This document shows, one piece after another, positions 45,041-46,457 of a DNA stretch of 46,457 nt. Below the pieces are notes generated by a model. The model saw nothing but the letters and a program-made list of their open reading frames with translations. It did no database searches and was not told the DNA's origin. Numbering within the stretch: the stretch's first letter is position 1; the number at the start of each line of letters is the position of its first letter. This DNA is from DATCJU01 sp036562635 (GTDB lineage Bacteria > Actinomycetota > Actinomycetes > Mycobacteriales > Pseudonocardiaceae), in NCBI GenBank assembly GCA_036562635.1, contig DATCJU010000058.1, positions 1 through 46,457 on the forward strand, read 5' to 3'. The translations under genes and the position numbers were made by a program.

Positions 45041-45493
45041 ATGAACCCCCGCGAGCGTGCCGACGAACTCCTGGCACGGGCCAGGTCACGCGGCGCGTTC
45101 GTCGTCACCCCCGACGACGCCACCTCGCCGATGGACGCCGCAAGCACCGTGCAGATCCCGCGGATCGTCATCGACGCGGCCGATTCGTCCGGAGCGGACG
45201 ATCCGGCGAAATCCCGTCAGGACGTGGACCCCGACTCGACGGTGATCCTGCCCACCGCCGGATCCGTGGCCACCCTGCGGATCAACCAGTTGCCACTCGG
45301 CCAGCCCGCACCCGGCGGTCAGCCCATTCTGCCCTCCCCGACGCAGCCCCCGGGGCACCGGCCCGCCCCGCAGGGACCGCACGGGCCGCAGGGGGTGCCG
45401 GGGACGCCGCAGGCCCCCCAGGCCGGACCGTGGCCGCCGGCGGGCCCGCAGCAGGGGCCGGGCGCCCCGGACGGAACCCGCCGTCAGGGCTGA
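45041..45493 (+). CDS. Small proline-rich protein of unknown function
   Basis: A 150-residue protein not assigned to a named family. The N-terminal half is well ordered and acidic: MNPRERADELLARARSRGAF, VTPDDATSPMDAASTVQIPR and DPDSTVILPT followed by TLRINQLPLGQ. The C-terminal half is nearly all Pro, Gly and Gln and should be disordered. No signal peptide or membrane helix. ATG at 45041 has GGAGAGG with an 8-base spacer, and codon use matches neighbours, so it is a real gene. It runs divergently from manC. Confidence 0.72.
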   Translation: MNPRERADELLARARSRGAFVVTPDDATSPMDAASTVQIPRIVIDAADSSGADDPAKSRQDVDPDSTVILPTAGSVATLRINQLPLGQPAPGGQPILPSPTQPPGHRPAPQGPHGPQGVPGTPQAPQAGPWPPAGPQQGPGAPDGTRRQG

Positions 45494-45783
45494 TCCCGGC
45501 GCGACACCGGCCCACGTGCCGGCGAGCGCAACACCGGTGTGCACGAGGGTGCCCGCGGTCGGTCGGGTCACCGCCTCCGTGCACACCCGCCGGTCCTGCG
45601 GAGGAGGAAGGCACACGCTCTCCGCGCTCCCTGCGCGGTCCTCGCACGGCCGCCGAGGGCCGAGCACGTGTCAGGCCGCGGGAACGCAGAAAGCAGGAGA
45701 CCCGGGCGGCGTCGACACGTCCGCGGGCGGTCGACCGGACGGCAGGCCCACCCGACAGGTGGACGAGCCCGCCGTCCACCGGG
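45494..45783. other. Convergent gap between the proline-rich gene and the WbbL-like gene
   Basis: 290 bases without a credible gene. CCGGC-CCACGT-GCCGG (45507-45522) just after the plus-strand stop may be a weak terminator. Nothing else was recognised. Confidence 0.5.
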
Positions 45784-46457
45784 TCAGCCGCCACGCCGGG
45801 CGAGTCGGGCCTCCAACCGGAACCGCACCGTCAACCCGGCGCGCACCGCCAGGCGCAGCGGAGCCCACAGCGGCCCCGGGTGTCGGTCGGCCACGAAACG
45901 GTAGGCGCTGCGGTGGTGTTCGGCCAGCATCCGCACCGAGGCCCGCTTGGTGGCGTGCCCACCCAGGTGCATCACCTCCGCGGAGGGCACGTAGACGTTC
46001 AGCCACCCGGCCCGCCCCAGTCGGTCGCCCAGGTCGACGTCCTCGAAGTACATGAAGTAGCGGGGGTCGAACCCGCCCACGGACTCGAACGCGACCCGGC
46101 GCAGCAGCAGGCAGGAACCGGACAGCCAGCCCGCGGTCCGTTCCACGATCCGGGCGTCGGCCTGCCGGTAGGCGCGGCTCCACGGGTTGTTCGGCCACAC
46201 CCGGGCCAACAGCGCGTGTCCCAGCCCCTTGCCCACCGAGGGCACCAGGCGGGCCGACGGGTACACCGAGCCGTCCTGCTCGCGGATGAGCGGGCCGAAC
46301 GCCCCGCCGCGCGGCCACCGCTCCGCGGCCTCCAGCATCGCGTCCAGCGACCCCGGCCCCCACTCGATGTCCGGGTTGGCGACCACGACCCAGCCGAACT
46401 CGGCCGGCAGCGAGGCCACCCCGCGGTTGGCCGCGGCGCCGTAGCCCACGTTCTCCC
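45784..46457 (-). CDS. Family 2 glycosyltransferase, WbbL-type (rhamnosyltransferase), 5' end outside window
   Basis: The last 223 residues of a GT2 enzyme; the window ends inside the gene, at ENVGYGAAANRG. Motifs: VVVANPDIEWGPGSLD (DXD-like, NPD), WLSGSCLLLRRVAFESVGGFDPRYFMYFEDVDLGDRLGRAG (acceptor region with the ED base). This pattern is that of WbbL, which adds rhamnose to the decaprenyl-PP-GlcNAc linker of arabinogalactan in mycobacteria (Rv3265c lies in the same place next to Rv3264c, from memory). The complete protein should be about 290-310 residues. Confidence 0.88.
   Translation of the reverse strand, partial: ENVGYGAAANRGVASLPAEFGWVVVANPDIEWGPGSLDAMLEAAERWPRGGAFGPLIREQDGSVYPSARLVPSVGKGLGHALLARVWPNNPWSRAYRQADARIVERTAGWLSGSCLLLRRVAFESVGGFDPRYFMYFEDVDLGDRLGRAGWLNVYVPSAEVMHLGGHATKRASVRMLAEHHRSAYRFVADRHPGPLWAPLRLAVRAGLTVRFRLEARLARRGG

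Noticed and set aside
45784..46457. Truncated glycosyltransferase pseudogene
   Set aside because: The frame is intact to the last base; the missing N-terminus is simply outside the window.

Overview
The window looks like chromosomal core sequence of a high-GC actinobacterium. Nearly every codon ends in G or C, GTG starts are frequent, and the genes include WhiB2, MtrA-MtrB-LpqB, an Hpf/SecA pair, F420 biosynthesis (FbiA/FbiB), a WS/DGAT acyltransferase and a DUF3499 protein. From memory, the gene order closely parallels the Mycobacterium tuberculosis segment from about Rv3231c to Rv3265c, so a mycolic-acid-related or pseudonocardial lineage is likely (order-level inference; species not determinable). 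I saw no rRNA, tRNA, CRISPR array, prophage or insertion sequence. 36 protein genes are called; the first (pruA) and last (wbbL-like) run off the window.

Layout. 1-5843: proline catabolism (pruA), a coupled WS/DGAT plus DUF6912 pair, an APH-fold kinase, a SpoU-type RNA methyltransferase and a minimal HAD phosphatase. 6010-19614: an Rv3235-family protein, then on the minus strand secA, hpf, a ComF-type phosphoribosyltransferase, lpqB-mtrB-mtrA, a TIGR03086-type DinB-fold protein, tmk and sahH. An 840-base gap between hpf and comF holds a strongly structured element ending in a T-run on the minus strand, which is the best candidate here for something undescribed. 19926-29295: a less conserved stretch with a large membrane-anchored serine-hydrolase-like protein, an orphan glutamate-mutase-L ATPase, an aldo/keto reductase, a stand-alone biotin carboxylase, a cationic amino-acid permease and a CDF metal transporter with a hairpin leader. 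29438-33970: the mannose operon (DUF3499, phosphomannomutase, Trm112-like, SIS protein, manA). 34045-46457: a degenerate zincin homologue, a 1162-residue GT2/membrane fusion beside whiB2, a site-2 protease, the coupled fbiA-fbiB-NUDIX operon, an AlkA-like glycosylase, mannose-1-phosphate guanylyltransferase, a small proline-rich protein and a WbbL-type glycosyltransferase.

How the genes work together. manA, phosphomannomutase and the guanylyltransferase form a complete fructose-6-P to GDP-mannose route. With the WbbL-like enzyme and the GT2 fusion they supply envelope polysaccharide. MtrAB/LpqB and WhiB2 are the envelope and division regulators of the same neighbourhood. SecA/Hpf, SahH and Tmk are housekeeping. 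Many transcription units end in long GC-rich hairpins without T-tracts, and several genes appear to be leaderless.
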